From VRUE01 sp036271315 (GTDB taxonomy: Bacteria; Actinomycetota; Thermoleophilia; Solirubrobacterales; 70-9): 64,000 nucleotides of DNA. Positions within the stretch are counted from its first letter, which is position 1. The number at the start of each line of letters is the position of its first letter. The notes beneath the pieces were generated by a model. It ran no database searches, had not been told where the DNA came from, and saw only the letters and a list, made by a program, of their open reading frames with translations. The stretch spans positions 77,977 to 141,976 of the forward strand of contig DATBAV010000032.1 of assembly GCA_036271315.1 (NCBI GenBank). The letters run 5' to 3'. Of the stretch, positions 32,177-41,176 are shown piece by piece. Made by a program: the position numbers and the translations under genes.

Positions 32177-34075
32177 CTAGGCGAGCGCGGGTGTTACTTC
32201 GCCGCCCCGCTGCGCCCCCTGCTCGGAGACCACGATGACGCGGCAGGGGCGCTCGCCGAGGACGGTCTGCAGGGTCTTGTCGTAGAGGGGGCGGCCGTTG
32301 CGGTAACGCAGGCCGACGACTACGGCGGCGGCGTTGATCAGCTTTGCCTCGTCAGCGATGTCATAGCCGGCCTGGCCGGGCCGGACCCGCTCGACGTGTC
32401 CGGTTACCCGCTGGCCGCCGATCAGCTTTGCCTGCTCGATCTTGCTCTGCGCCTCGCCTTCCTGGTCGGGGAGCTCGGCGTTTAGCGGCAGGTGGGTGGG
32501 CACGGTCAGCATCGAGTGCACGTGAATGCCGCGGCGGCGCTTGGAGGCGAGCTTGATCGCGGTGGCGACCACCTCCTCGGAAAAGGCTTGGTCGTCCTCG
32601 AAGGCGACCAGGACGCTGCGGTACTCGATCTCCTCGACCCCCAGCGGCTCAGGGGTCAGCACCTTGACCGTCTCGGTCAAGGGCAGGCCCTGGTTGCGGC
32701 GGTAAAGGACGTAGACGAGGATGCCGAGCGCCATCCAGCCGGTACCGACAATGAGCGTGCGCGGGTTGAGCGCCATTACGACGATCCAGGCAGCAAAGGT
32801 CCCGAGACCGCCGAGGACCGCCGTCAGCGGCACCTCGGTGCCAAAGGCGCGGAAGTTGAGGGGCGGCTTCCAAGGCCGGTCGACCCCCGACTGACGACGT
32901 CGCAGCTGGATAACCGCGACGTGGGCGATGGTGAAGGAAAGCATCGCGCCGAACGAGTACATCGTCGCCAGGAAGTCGGTCTTGCCCGGGATCAAGGTGA
33001 CGATCGCGATCGCGGCGAAGATCAGGATCGCGATGTAGGGGGTGCGGTACTTGGGATGGACCTGGCGCAGGCCCTCGGGCAGCTGGCGATGCTGGCCCAT
33101 CGAGTAGGTGAGGCGGGAGACGCCGATCAGGCCGGCATTGGTGGCGATCAGCAGAATCACGGCGGCCAGCACGCCGACGTAGTAGCGCAGGATTTCCGTG
33201 GGGCCCGAAGAGAGGCCGAGGTTCTCGACGATGCCGAGGATCGGGTCGTCGGCGAACTTCGAGCCGAGCGCGGTTGTGTAGTGGCCGGCGGCATCCTTGA
33301 CGACGGGCATCGCGGAGAGGGCGACGACCGGGATCAGCAGGTAGAGGCCAAGTACTGCAACCACGACCAGGCCGACGCTTTTGGGGATCGTCTTAGCCGC
33401 ATCCTTGGCCTCCTCGGCCATGTTGGAGATCGTCTCGATGCCCGTGTAGGCGATCATGCCGACGGCGATGCCGAGCGCGAAGTCGCTCCAAGTCGGGGCG
33501 ACGCCGAGGTGGACGTTGTCGACCAGGACCTGCGGGCTGAAGACGAGCACGAGGCCGATCCCGACCAGCACGACCTGCGTTGCGAGATCGGCAACCGCGA
33601 GGATCAGGTTGAGCTTCGCCGACTCCTCGGTTCCGCGGATATTGATCAGAGCTAGCGCAAGAATGAGGACCGCACCGCCAATGACGTCGCCCGGACTATT
33701 GCCCAGCCAGGGCCAGAACACGGCGAGGTAATGCGGCACGAAGAAGGCCGAGATCGCGACCGTGATCGTGTAATTGAGCATCTGCCCCCAGGCGGCGATG
33801 AAGCTGACCATCTCGTTGAAGGCATGGCGGGCAAAGCTCGAGGAGCCGCCGGCCTCGGGGAACATCACCGTCGCCTCGGCGTATGTGGCAGCCGTGGCGG
33901 CGAAGATCAGGCCCGAGATGACGAAGGCGACCGGCGTCAGACCAAGCGCGAAGGCCGCGGTGACGCCCAGCGCGTAATAGATCGAGGAACCGACGTTGCC
34001 GTAAGCGGCGGCAAACAGCGCCCCGACACCGTGAACACGGCTCAGCGATTCATCGCGGGGGATTCGCTGAGCCAT
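32177..34075 (-). CDS. APC-family permease fused to a universal stress (USP) domain
   Basis: A 632-aa paralog of the 29.4-kb permease, with the same order: about 12 membrane helices (GVGALFAAAYGNVGSSIYYA; TYAEATVMFPEAGGSSSFAR) then a C-terminal USP domain (YRSVLVAFEDDQAFSEEVVA; AAAVVVGLRYRNGRPLYDKT; RPCRVIVVSEQ). Both share GGSSSFARHAFNE. The two genes are separated by three small membrane ORFs and may be regulated together with the RCK proteins. Substrate unknown. Confidence 0.88.
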   Translation of the reverse strand: MAQRIPRDESLSRVHGVGALFAAAYGNVGSSIYYALGVTAAFALGLTPVAFVISGLIFAATAATYAEATVMFPEAGGSSSFARHAFNEMVSFIAAWGQMLNYTITVAISAFFVPHYLAVFWPWLGNSPGDVIGGAVLILALALINIRGTEESAKLNLILAVADLATQVVLVGIGLVLVFSPQVLVDNVHLGVAPTWSDFALGIAVGMIAYTGIETISNMAEEAKDAAKTIPKSVGLVVVAVLGLYLLIPVVALSAMPVVKDAAGHYTTALGSKFADDPILGIVENLGLSSGPTEILRYYVGVLAAVILLIATNAGLIGVSRLTYSMGQHRQLPEGLRQVHPKYRTPYIAILIFAAIAIVTLIPGKTDFLATMYSFGAMLSFTIAHVAVIQLRRRQSGVDRPWKPPLNFRAFGTEVPLTAVLGGLGTFAAWIVVMALNPRTLIVGTGWMALGILVYVLYRRNQGLPLTETVKVLTPEPLGVEEIEYRSVLVAFEDDQAFSEEVVATAIKLASKRRRGIHVHSMLTVPTHLPLNAELPDQEGEAQSKIEQAKLIGGQRVTGHVERVRPGQAGYDIADEAKLINAAAVVVGLRYRNGRPLYDKTLQTVLGERPCRVIVVSEQGAQRGGEVTPALA

Positions 34076-34217
34076 CTATCTTGCGTCTCCCTCGAAGGGC
34101 ATCGAGCGAATATACGGGCGCTGCCGTGCCCCCGGCTCCTCGCTCGGCTGGGCCGTGGCGAATCGGACTGCGAGCTGCTGTTCGCCCGACCGGTCGAACC
34201 TGGCGCCCGAGCGCAAC

Positions 34218-35819
34218 TTAGTCAGTCGCAGACACAGACACGGCCTGAAAATGCTCAGTTTTGCCACCTGTAATTTGAAGCATGCGCAGCGAGAGGGGAC
34301 TAGCTTGAAAGACTACATACCCTGCGCCGGCCGGTCCCCAGTGAATTTTTTCGTCCGGAATTGGCCACTCCCTCTCCATCTGAAACACCCCCAGCGCGGT
34401 ACCACCCATGATTTTGCCGGTGAATCGACGGTGTGTCCTCTTGCCGCCCGCCTGCCAGGCAAGCTGCAGCTCATCGTCCGATATCGTGACGGTCAGGTCT
34501 TTTCCATCAGTCAGCTTCCAGGACCCCGGGAGCTTGTCATGTGCAAATGACCGCAGCCGCGCCGATCCATAGGTAGAGAGGAACGAGGCGGCCTTGCCAC
34601 CTCGCGCCGATATTTTCGTTAGTTCCTTGCCTTGTGCCTCTCGCTGCTCTCGGATTTCCGCAGCTACCCGAGTGACCTTGTTGTCTGGTGTCTCAGACGC
34701 GAGGGCGTCGTCGATAACTTCTTGAGCGTCCGTGGTGAAGCCCGCGTTCAGATAGCGTTCTGCCATGTTGGCGGCCGCAAGCGTGTTGCCCTTTTCAACG
34801 GCAGAATGGTAAAAGTCAACAGCGCGAATGGGCAGGTTCAATCGTGCTGCCTCGACGCCGATATTATTGAGCGCCGTATCGCGATCCGGGTCAAAGCCAA
34901 TCGCGGTCTGATAACAGTAAACCGCCAAAGGCCTAGATCCTTCTAGTTCGGCGCTCGCCCATGCGTAGGCAGCACTAAACCACCTAGTAGCACTATTGCC
35001 TGCCTCCTCGGCGACCTTCTGCAGGGCTATTGCGCGTTGAACTGGTTGCTCCGTATTTTCGTAGACGTCGGCGAGCGCAGTCCAGAGGCTGATGCTTGCC
35101 TCGTGGTCGTCAACTTCAGCAATCAGGACCTCGAGCTCTGTTTCCGCTAGTGCCCCTTGGTTGAGTTCAACGAGCGCTTTTGCCCGAAGGGCAACGGCGA
35201 TAGCTCGTTCGCCGGTGGTATGCGCAGCTTCGGCGGACCTCTCGAAGGCTGCTGCGGCCTCCTCCAACCGTCCCGAATCCGACAGGCACACGCCGATCAT
35301 TCGCTCGGCGAATGCACCAATTTCGGGATCTGCAACCAGCTCTTTCAATGAGGTGATAGCTGAGTCGTCAAGTCCCGCCGAAAAGAGGGACATTAGGCGA
35401 CGAGCCTGGTCGCGCTTTAGTTCTGCCGCGTCAGTAACCACGGCCTTGAGCTGCTCATATCGACGCTCGCCCTCTTGACGGTCACGCGCTAGGAATGCTC
35501 CGTACATCGCCGAGCGGATTGCCGCTTCAGAGTCCACCTCGGCATCCCCCTCTGGCTTAGCGGATGCGTTCTCGTTGTCTCTGTCGTCCCCAAGGTCCTG
35601 TTCGGGAGACTCGTCGCCAGCGGCTGCTGCATGCTCAGTGGACGGGCTGTCTTGTGGAGGCTCAGCCCGTACGCGAGCATCCTTCCATTGGAAGTCGGTT
35701 AGGCGTCCCAGGAGAGCCTTTAGCTCCTTTCCGAAAACGATGGCAAGCACAAACGCCATAGTTCCTAGAATCAAAAACGTCAGGCTCGAAAGGTCGCTTA
35801 CCCAACTGGCAAAGATCAT
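34218..35819 (-). CDS. TPR-repeat protein with N-terminal membrane anchor
   Basis: A 533-aa protein: one membrane helix at the start (SSLTFLILGTMAFVLAIVFG), an acidic disordered linker (PPQDSPSTEHAAAAGDESPE onward), then Sel1/TPR-like helical repeats (about residues 120-390: AAFERSAEAAHTTGERAIAV; IGFDPDRDTALNNIGVEAAR; NTLAAANMAERYLNAGF) and a beta-rich C-terminal domain of about 110 residues (LPGSWKLTDGKDLTVTISDD). It may be a cytoplasm-facing scaffold. GC is lower than the genome mean and the neighbours are unrelated, so it looks accessory. ATG 35819 is preferred to GTG 35840. Confidence 0.72.
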   Translation of the reverse strand: MIFASWVSDLSSLTFLILGTMAFVLAIVFGKELKALLGRLTDFQWKDARVRAEPPQDSPSTEHAAAAGDESPEQDLGDDRDNENASAKPEGDAEVDSEAAIRSAMYGAFLARDRQEGERRYEQLKAVVTDAAELKRDQARRLMSLFSAGLDDSAITSLKELVADPEIGAFAERMIGVCLSDSGRLEEAAAAFERSAEAAHTTGERAIAVALRAKALVELNQGALAETELEVLIAEVDDHEASISLWTALADVYENTEQPVQRAIALQKVAEEAGNSATRWFSAAYAWASAELEGSRPLAVYCYQTAIGFDPDRDTALNNIGVEAARLNLPIRAVDFYHSAVEKGNTLAAANMAERYLNAGFTTDAQEVIDDALASETPDNKVTRVAAEIREQREAQGKELTKISARGGKAASFLSTYGSARLRSFAHDKLPGSWKLTDGKDLTVTISDDELQLAWQAGGKRTHRRFTGKIMGGTALGVFQMEREWPIPDEKIHWGPAGAGYVVFQASPLSLRMLQITGGKTEHFQAVSVSATD

Positions 35820-35943
35820 GGCATGCAACCCTAGCTGCACGGTCGGCCTTTATCCGAACGGTGAGTTGGCATCGGGCAGGTCCGAAGCGCCCGAATGCCC
35901 AGGGACTGGTACTGACGGTCGGCCGGTGGCATGCTGTAAAGCT

Positions 35944-35978
35944 ACTTGACAAGTCATCGACTGTCAAGTGACTTGACA
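35944..35978. promoter_or_regulatory. Clustered TTGACA-containing inverted repeats
   Basis: ACTTGACA occurs at 35944-35951 and again at 35971-35978 as the right arm of the perfect palindrome TGTCAAGT-G-ACTTGACA (35962-35978). The cluster lies 125 bp upstream of the TPR gene and may be a repressor site combined with a promoter -35. Confidence 0.5.
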
Positions 35979-36022
35979 TAGGGCGCTACGCTACTGCGCT
36001 TCCGGCCGACACTACGGAGATC

Positions 36023-36262
36023 GGAACCTGGTCTTCAACGCTTTCGGCGGCTCCGGAAAAACCGTTTTCGTGCCGCTCTCATTCCAATCCACTAAGGGGC
36101 ATATGCCAGGCCGTCGGCTCCTCTTGGCAGTCTTTGCGTCTATGAAGAAGGCATGGGCGAAGAAGTCCTCGGCGCGACCTTCTAGAGCATCAGGAGAACC
36201 GGCAGTTCTGAACGGCGCGTTTGCCGTGACCGCTCCGAACCCAGCTGTAAATCGGGCATCGC
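36023..36262 (+). pseudogene. Inverted, decayed partial copy of the collagen-like/IPT gene
   Basis: On the plus strand this stretch repeats pieces of the gene at 36484-37611, which is on the minus strand: TTCAACGCTTTCGGCGGCTC (protein FNAFGGSGKTVFVPLSF), CCAGGCCGTCGGCTCCTCTT, and GCGTTTGCCGTGACCGCTCC (protein FAVTAPNP). Segments between them are deleted and frames are mixed, so it is not functional. It indicates an inverted duplication followed by decay. Confidence 0.8.
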
Positions 36263-36364
36263 GAGCAAAGGCGTTGTTGCGGGTGGGGCTGCTCGGCGAC
36301 AACTACCGGTGAAAATCTCCAGGGCGGAACGGATAGATTCGGCTGCTGCGAAGGGGCCAGAAAG

Positions 36365-36398
36365 CCAACAGCGCCGGGGTCTCCCCCGGCGCTGTTGG
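36365..36398 (-). terminator. Terminator hairpin of the collagen-like gene
   Basis: Perfect 15-bp arms CCAACAGCGCCGGGG (36365-36379) and CCCCGGCGCTGTTGG (36384-36398) with a 4-nt loop, 86 bp past the collagen-like gene's stop. No strong U-tract follows. Confidence 0.7.
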
Positions 36399-36483
36399 TA
36401 CTGCTACTTATTGGGTCTTGGTTAGATCAACGTCCCAAGGGGAGCCCAGAATCGGGCTTTCCTTGGTTAGTCAAATGACTCGT

Positions 36484-37611
36484 TTATTCAAACGTGTATT
36501 TATCGACCCCACTTGTGGGGCTCGGGTATTCACTGACGGTCACCGTTACGTCGACCGTGCCGGCGGCGTGAGCTGGGCTCGTGCAGGTCACTTCTGTCCC
36601 TGCCGAGTTCACCGCGCCGCAGGTTGCGGTTTCTGTGCCGAATTTAACTATTCCGCCCTGGAGGTTTTCACCGGTAATGGTCACCGATGTTCCCCCGGCA
36701 GCGGGGCCGTTGTGCGGCGATACCGATTTCACCAGTGGGTTCGGAGCGGTCACGGCAAACGTACCGTTTCCGGCCGCAGTTTCTTCTGTCAAATTGAAAA
36801 CGATTAGAGCGCCAGCACGAGTTGCTCCTGCAGCACCCGCGGTTTCGGCAGCGCCTGTTCTACTGATGCTCTGGAAAGTCGCTCCAAAGGTTTCTTCGTT
36901 TGGGTTGCCTTCATAAACGCAAAGGCTGCCAAGAGGAGCCGACGGCCTGGCATTTGCACCTTCGCAGATGCTATTGAAACCAGGTTCCGTCTGATAATGC
37001 ACGTTAGACGCCCCAAGGCCGCCGAACAACGGGCTTTCAGGTTTGGGTGTGAGTGGGATTGGGAACGAGAGCGGCACGAAAACGGTTTTTCCGGAGCCGC
37101 CGAAAGCGTTGAAAGACCAGGTTCCGGTCTCCGTGGCACCGGCCGGAAGCGCGTTGTTGGGCGTCCACGGTTCGCCTTTGACGCCTTGTAGGCCTCTTGC
37201 TCCATTGCATACTTCAGCTGCTGAGCTGGCGCCTTCTTTTTCAACGAGTGCGCCGCCCAGTTCGTTGCATTCTGGTTCGCCTTCGTCAATGGAGATTACA
37301 TTCACGCCTGCGCCATTTTTGCCTGCTGCGCCTGCTGCACCGGGCGCGCCGTTGTCTCCCTTATCCCCCTTAGCGCCGGGGGAGCCCTGCGACCCAGGTG
37401 CTCCTTGCTTCCCCTGTGGGCCCCGGAGCTTCTTTGCTTCCTTCTTGATGATGGCTTTCACTTCCTTGACCTGCGAAGAAGTGAAAGCGCCCCCCGCTGC
37501 GTAAGCAGCGCCCGTGACAGCGAGAACTATCGCTATCACGGCAACCGCAATTCCTGGGCCGTTGGCGCCCAGACGTCTCTTCAAGCGCCCCAACGCATTG
37601 ACGTTTCTCAT
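36484..37611 (-). CDS. Exported collagen-like protein with IPT/TIG domain
   Basis: A 375-aa protein: basic N-terminus and membrane segment (IAVAVIAIVLAVTGAAYAAG), a short coiled-coil-like Lys-rich stretch (KEVKAIIKKEAKKLR), 13 perfect Gly-X-Y triplets (residues 64-102), a globular middle with several Cys, then a C-terminal IPT/TIG domain (PLVKSVSPHNGPAAGGTSVT and onward). Bacterial collagen-like proteins form trimeric surface stalks, and IPT domains are common in adhesins. A decayed inverted copy lies just downstream. GC is lower than in core genes. Likely exposed on the surface; partner unknown. Confidence 0.82.
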   Translation of the reverse strand: MRNVNALGRLKRRLGANGPGIAVAVIAIVLAVTGAAYAAGGAFTSSQVKEVKAIIKKEAKKLRGPQGKQGAPGSQGSPGAKGDKGDNGAPGAAGAAGKNGAGVNVISIDEGEPECNELGGALVEKEGASSAAEVCNGARGLQGVKGEPWTPNNALPAGATETGTWSFNAFGGSGKTVFVPLSFPIPLTPKPESPLFGGLGASNVHYQTEPGFNSICEGANARPSAPLGSLCVYEGNPNEETFGATFQSISRTGAAETAGAAGATRAGALIVFNLTEETAAGNGTFAVTAPNPLVKSVSPHNGPAAGGTSVTITGENLQGGIVKFGTETATCGAVNSAGTEVTCTSPAHAAGTVDVTVTVSEYPSPTSGVDKYTFE

Positions 37612-37770
37612 TATGAATTCTCCTCCCTGGTTTATTCAGAGTCGTGATTCCAAGGATGGTCGTGGATGGGTGCCGGAGGCGCGATCCCCGCTCTAGCCGC
37701 AGCTGCGACATTCCCTCTCCCTAATCCTCTTCTCAAAAAGATCCCTGGAATGCTTAGGAATTGTACTCCC

Positions 37771-37800
37771 AAGACCCGGGGCCGAAAGGCCCCGGGTCTT
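37771..37800 (-). terminator. Terminator hairpin between secreted genes
   Basis: AAGACCCGGGGCC-GAAA-GGCCCCGGGTCTT: perfect 13-bp arms with a GAAA/TTTC tetraloop, 31 bp past the stop of the 298-aa exported protein. No strong U-tract follows. Confidence 0.75.
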
Positions 37801-37830
37801 GGAGATCTTACGTCCTTCGCGAACTCTTGC

Positions 37831-38727
37831 TCAGGGATTTTCTTCGTCGTTAGTTTTCACCGCTGCGGCGGTTGTGGTGTTGACTTCGTTTTTCAGAATC
37901 GCCGTGTTGTGCCCCGCGGTAGCCGGGAGGCCTGCGGCGGCGTTGATGATCGGGTCGAGCACCAGTTCGACCAGGAAGCCACCACAGCCTGAGGCTCCCG
38001 GAGCCGCCCAAGCGTTGTCCACCAGGGAAGTTCCTTTGAGGACCGCGATACGACCTTCCTCGAGGAACGAAAGGGTGCCCGAGGTGCCAAAGATTTTGGT
38101 GTTTGGCGGGGGCGGGTTTGTTTCACCCGAGGTAAGTTCCCATTTAATCGGTGAGCTGGACGAACCCACGTAACAGGAGCTGCCCAGGAATGGGTTTTCC
38201 AGACGGACCTTGACCGGAAGTTTCAGCGCTGGGCCTTCTTCGCCGATCAGGTTGGTTTCGTTGATCGTGATTTCAGAAGCGGGCCTTGCCAGTTCGAGGG
38301 TTGAATTAAGGCCGGTGAGGCCATTTTCAAATGTCAGTTCACAGGCAAACCGCAGGAACGGTTCTTTGATTTCTTTGCAGTTCACCAGTCCCGCGAGACC
38401 ACCCGGAACCGGCTGGGGAACTGGGGCTAGTGTCACGCCATTAGTGGCGGCGACGGCGTGAGCGGTGCCTTCCACTGGTTTGAGTACGCCGGCCTGCAGG
38501 GTCACCGGGTTGACGATCGGAACTTTCTTTGACCCGAGCACGACTTCGCCGGAACTTGTCACCGAGAAGAGACATCTTCTCACTTCGGCGCTTTTGTAGG
38601 GGCACTGGGCGAATTTGGTGTAATTGCCAGTCAGTTTCGCTTGCGCCGTACCGGCAAGGCCGAAGACGGCGAGAGCTGCGATGAGGAGTGCCGCTATGGC
38701 TCTCCCCTTGCTCGATTGGATTCTCAT
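37831..38727 (-). CDS. Exported protein, paralog A (298 aa)
   Basis: Signal peptide (GRAIAALLIAALAVFGLAGT, then AQA) then a secreted domain with Cys in FAQCP, RRCLF, VNCKE, FACEL, SSCYV and SGCGG. It aligns over its full length with the 294-aa protein at 40250-41134: shared blocks include LTGNYTKFAQCP, SGEVVLGSKKVPI, LARPASEITINETNLIGEEG, LENPFLGSSCYVGSS and GHNTAIL. The family is unknown to me; the pattern suggests a beta-rich, disulfide-stabilised surface protein. It lies 56 bp downstream of the PEBP gene stop. Confidence 0.75.
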   Translation of the reverse strand: MRIQSSKGRAIAALLIAALAVFGLAGTAQAKLTGNYTKFAQCPYKSAEVRRCLFSVTSSGEVVLGSKKVPIVNPVTLQAGVLKPVEGTAHAVAATNGVTLAPVPQPVPGGLAGLVNCKEIKEPFLRFACELTFENGLTGLNSTLELARPASEITINETNLIGEEGPALKLPVKVRLENPFLGSSCYVGSSSSPIKWELTSGETNPPPPNTKIFGTSGTLSFLEEGRIAVLKGTSLVDNAWAAPGASGCGGFLVELVLDPIINAAAGLPATAGHNTAILKNEVNTTTAAAVKTNDEENP

Positions 38728-38782
38728 CTCTCCCTCATTCCTATGTTTGGTATTTGGGTACTGGGAAGAAGTCTTTTAGCGT

Positions 38783-39568
38783 CTAACCACGTTCATAGAC
38801 AGTTGGAAGCAGACCGACGTTGCCGGAGACGGCGAGAATTTCTTTGCGCAATTCGCGCGGGTCAAAGCCCCTTTGCGGCGAGAGGCTCTGCGGCAGCGCG
38901 TAAAGCGCGAACATGTAGATTTCCCCGGCTCCCGGGGGGCAGATCGAGTAGCCCCTGTTACCAAAGCTGTTGGTACCCACCACCGCGCCCTTGGGAAGTC
39001 GGTCGGCTTCGATGCTCGCGAGGCTCGGGTCGATGCCGGCCACGGCCCAGTCAACGAAGAGTTTTTCTTCGACGGGCTGCACGTTCATCGCGAAGAGAGC
39101 CAGTTCGGCTGTCCCCGCGGGCACTCCGCCCCAATGCAGGGCGGGCCAGCTGTCTTTGCCATCGCATGTATAGGTGGCGGCGAGGCGACCGGGGCTGCCC
39201 CCCGAAGCGACGATCGCGGGGCTTTCCAGACTCATGTCGGCGACGGTGGCATGAGCCACCTGTTCGGGGGTGGGAGCCTGCTCGGCGGGACCTTTTGGCA
39301 CGACTACGTGCGAACCATGCTTTTTACCCGGCCCCGCGGCGCCGGCGACGTCGCCAGATTCAGAACCCCCGACAGCGGCGGAGGAAACCGGGCCGCTCCG
39401 TGAACCGGGAGTCGCCTTAACTCCGCCAGAGGATGCGGCTTGACTCGCGGTCGAGCTCGCCGCGTCGGGCGAGCTCGCCGTATCGCTCGCGCCGGTGGAC
39501 TCGGAGGAGGAGCCTCCCCCACACCCCGCCAGGGCGAGCGCTGCCGCCGCTGCGAGCGCCAGGACCAT
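38783..39568 (-). CDS. PEBP-family lipoprotein
   Basis: A 261-aa lipoprotein (lipobox LALAGCGGG), a Ser/Ala/Thr-rich linker, then a PEBP (YbhB/Raf-kinase-inhibitor-like) domain: LESPAIVASGGSPGRLAATY with TCDGKDSWPALHWGGVPAGT, FVDWAVAGIDPSLASIEAD and YSICPPGAGEIYMFALYALP. PEBP proteins bind phospholipid head groups or small anions. The start is uncertain: ATG 39568 avoids overlap with the upstream gene, whereas GTG 39631 or ATG 39664 would add a more basic n-region. It lies inside the exported-protein locus. Confidence 0.8.
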   Translation of the reverse strand: MVLALAAAAALALAGCGGGSSSESTGASDTASSPDAASSTASQAASSGGVKATPGSRSGPVSSAAVGGSESGDVAGAAGPGKKHGSHVVVPKGPAEQAPTPEQVAHATVADMSLESPAIVASGGSPGRLAATYTCDGKDSWPALHWGGVPAGTAELALFAMNVQPVEEKLFVDWAVAGIDPSLASIEADRLPKGAVVGTNSFGNRGYSICPPGAGEIYMFALYALPQSLSPQRGFDPRELRKEILAVSGNVGLLPTVYERG

Positions 39569-39597
39569 CCTGGCGCTCGCAGCCTTGACGGCGGACG

Positions 39598-40218
39598 CTA
39601 GGAAACGCTCAGCGCCTGTTCTCTGTGCCACTGGAATGCTTCGGTCGGGAAGAGACCGTTCCATTCGATTTTCTGGCTCAACGCCTTCAGTTCCGTTTTG
39701 GAAGCGCTGAGCGTGCTCGAGTTGAACGTGGCGGCTTCAGTCGTGTTATTGATCGAGCCGCCGGCAGAGCCGGTCACGGTGACCAGGATTTCTCCCAGCA
39801 CACATTCTTCACCGCCATAGAGGATGCCAACTTTGACACCTTCGATGATGATGTATGGGGTTGTGCTGACCGTGGTCAATTTGGACGTCCACGGCAGTTT
39901 TTCGGCCCCGATTTTTTCAACGGTGCACGCTTTGCTGTTGGTCGTGCAGTTGTAGAGGGGCAGTTCGGTGAGCGACCCTTTGCCGGTGCCCGCCGAGTTT
40001 TCGATTGTCAGTTTGTAGAGGAAATCTTCACATTTTGTGGTCAGGCCCGGGATGGTCATCGAGCTTTCGATTGCACCACCGAGAACTACTTCGGTCCCTT
40101 CCAGCGATTTAGTTTCAAACTTCCATGCCGGTGCCGCGCTCGCTGAAGTAGCGAACATTGCGCAAAGCACCGCCAGGGCCGCCAAAGCGGCGCCAATAGC
40201 TGGCTTCTTGGTTCTCAT
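39598..40218 (-). CDS. Exported Cys-containing protein (206 aa)
   Basis: From ATG 40218 (GGAGATGATGAG-type Shine-Dalgarno upstream) comes a signal peptide ending ATSASA, then a beta-rich domain with Cys at KCEDF, YNCTT, KACTV and EECVL. The spacing of TKCEDFLYKLTIENSAGTGK, LPLYNC and KACTV parallels VLCKL...KFSKC...AACEP in the four tandem proteins at 48-52 kb, so it may be a distant relative. It lies 31 bp downstream of the 294-aa protein gene. No named family. Confidence 0.72.
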   Translation of the reverse strand: MRTKKPAIGAALAALAVLCAMFATSASAAPAWKFETKSLEGTEVVLGGAIESSMTIPGLTTKCEDFLYKLTIENSAGTGKGSLTELPLYNCTTNSKACTVEKIGAEKLPWTSKLTTVSTTPYIIIEGVKVGILYGGEECVLGEILVTVTGSAGGSINNTTEAATFNSSTLSASKTELKALSQKIEWNGLFPTEAFQWHREQALSVS

Positions 40219-40249
40219 CTTCTCATCATCTCCTTGCGCAGTTCTCGGC

Positions 40250-41134
40250 TCAGGGGTTTTCTTCATTGTTGGTGCGGACGGCGGTGGCCGAGGCGGTGAA
40301 AATGGTGTTATTCAGAATCGCCGTGTTGTGGCCAGCCGTGGTCGAGCCGAGCTGAGCGTTGATGATTGGTGTGACGAGGAAGGAGAGAATCCCTCCGCAG
40401 CCGGTGGCTTTGGGGGCCGACCAGGCGTTGTCAACCAGTTTCACGCCTTTGACTTCGGCAATGCGGCCTTCCTCGAGGAAGGCGAGGGTGCCGGAGGAGC
40501 CAAAGATTTTGGTATTAGGCGCCGGCGGGTTTGTTTCGCCCGTGGACAGTTCCCATCTGATCGGCGAGCCCGAGGACCCGACGAAGCAGCTTTTGCCCAA
40601 GAAGGGGTTTTCCAGGTGGACCTGGACCGGCAGTTTCAGCGCTGGGCCTTCTTCGCCGATCAGGTTGGTTTCGTTGAGGGTGATTTCAGAGGCGGGCTTC
40701 GCCAGTTCGAGGGTGGCGTTGACGCCTGTCAGTTTGTTTTCAAAGAAGAATTTGATCAGTGCTTTGACCAGCGCCGGCTGGGATGCTTCGGGCACGATGC
40801 CGAGCAGACCCCCGGGAACGTTCTGGGGAACTTTGGAGAGCGTGATCCCGTTGGAGGCAGCGACGAAGGTCGCGGTCCCTGTGACCGGTTTGAGCGCGCC
40901 GCCCTGCAGCACGACTGGTTTTTCGATCGGCACTTTCTTTGCGCCGAGCACGACTTCCCCGGATTCGGTCGTTGCGTAGAGGCATCGTTTGACTTCGATG
41001 TTGGAGATCGGACACTGGGCGAATTTGGTGTAGTTGCCCACGAGTTTCGCTTGGGCCGTGCCGGCCAGGCCCAGCGCGGCGAGGGCGACGGCAAGCAATG
41101 CTGTTGCCAGCGCCCTCCTTCTGTGCTTTTGCAT
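40250..41134 (-). CDS. Exported protein, paralog B (294 aa)
   Basis: Signal peptide (RALATALLAVALAALGLAGT, then AQA) then the same domain as the protein at 37831-38727, with shared LVGNYTKFAQCP, SGEVVLGAKKVPI, LAKPASEITLNETNLIGEEG, GSPIRWELSTGETNPP and AGHNTAIL. It differs in the Cys content of the middle part (no VNCKE/FACEL pair). The gene is 42 bp downstream of the 1094-aa protein and likely in the same transcript. Confidence 0.75.
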   Translation of the reverse strand: MQKHRRRALATALLAVALAALGLAGTAQAKLVGNYTKFAQCPISNIEVKRCLYATTESGEVVLGAKKVPIEKPVVLQGGALKPVTGTATFVAASNGITLSKVPQNVPGGLLGIVPEASQPALVKALIKFFFENKLTGVNATLELAKPASEITLNETNLIGEEGPALKLPVQVHLENPFLGKSCFVGSSGSPIRWELSTGETNPPAPNTKIFGSSGTLAFLEEGRIAEVKGVKLVDNAWSAPKATGCGGILSFLVTPIINAQLGSTTAGHNTAILNNTIFTASATAVRTNNEENP

Positions 41135-41176
41135 GATTTGATCGCTCCTATTTGGGTTGCTCGATGAACTGGGTTG

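Noticed and set aside
36012..36302. A 96-codon minus-strand frame
   Set aside because: It is antisense to the decayed inverted copy of the collagen-like gene and has no start site or domain.
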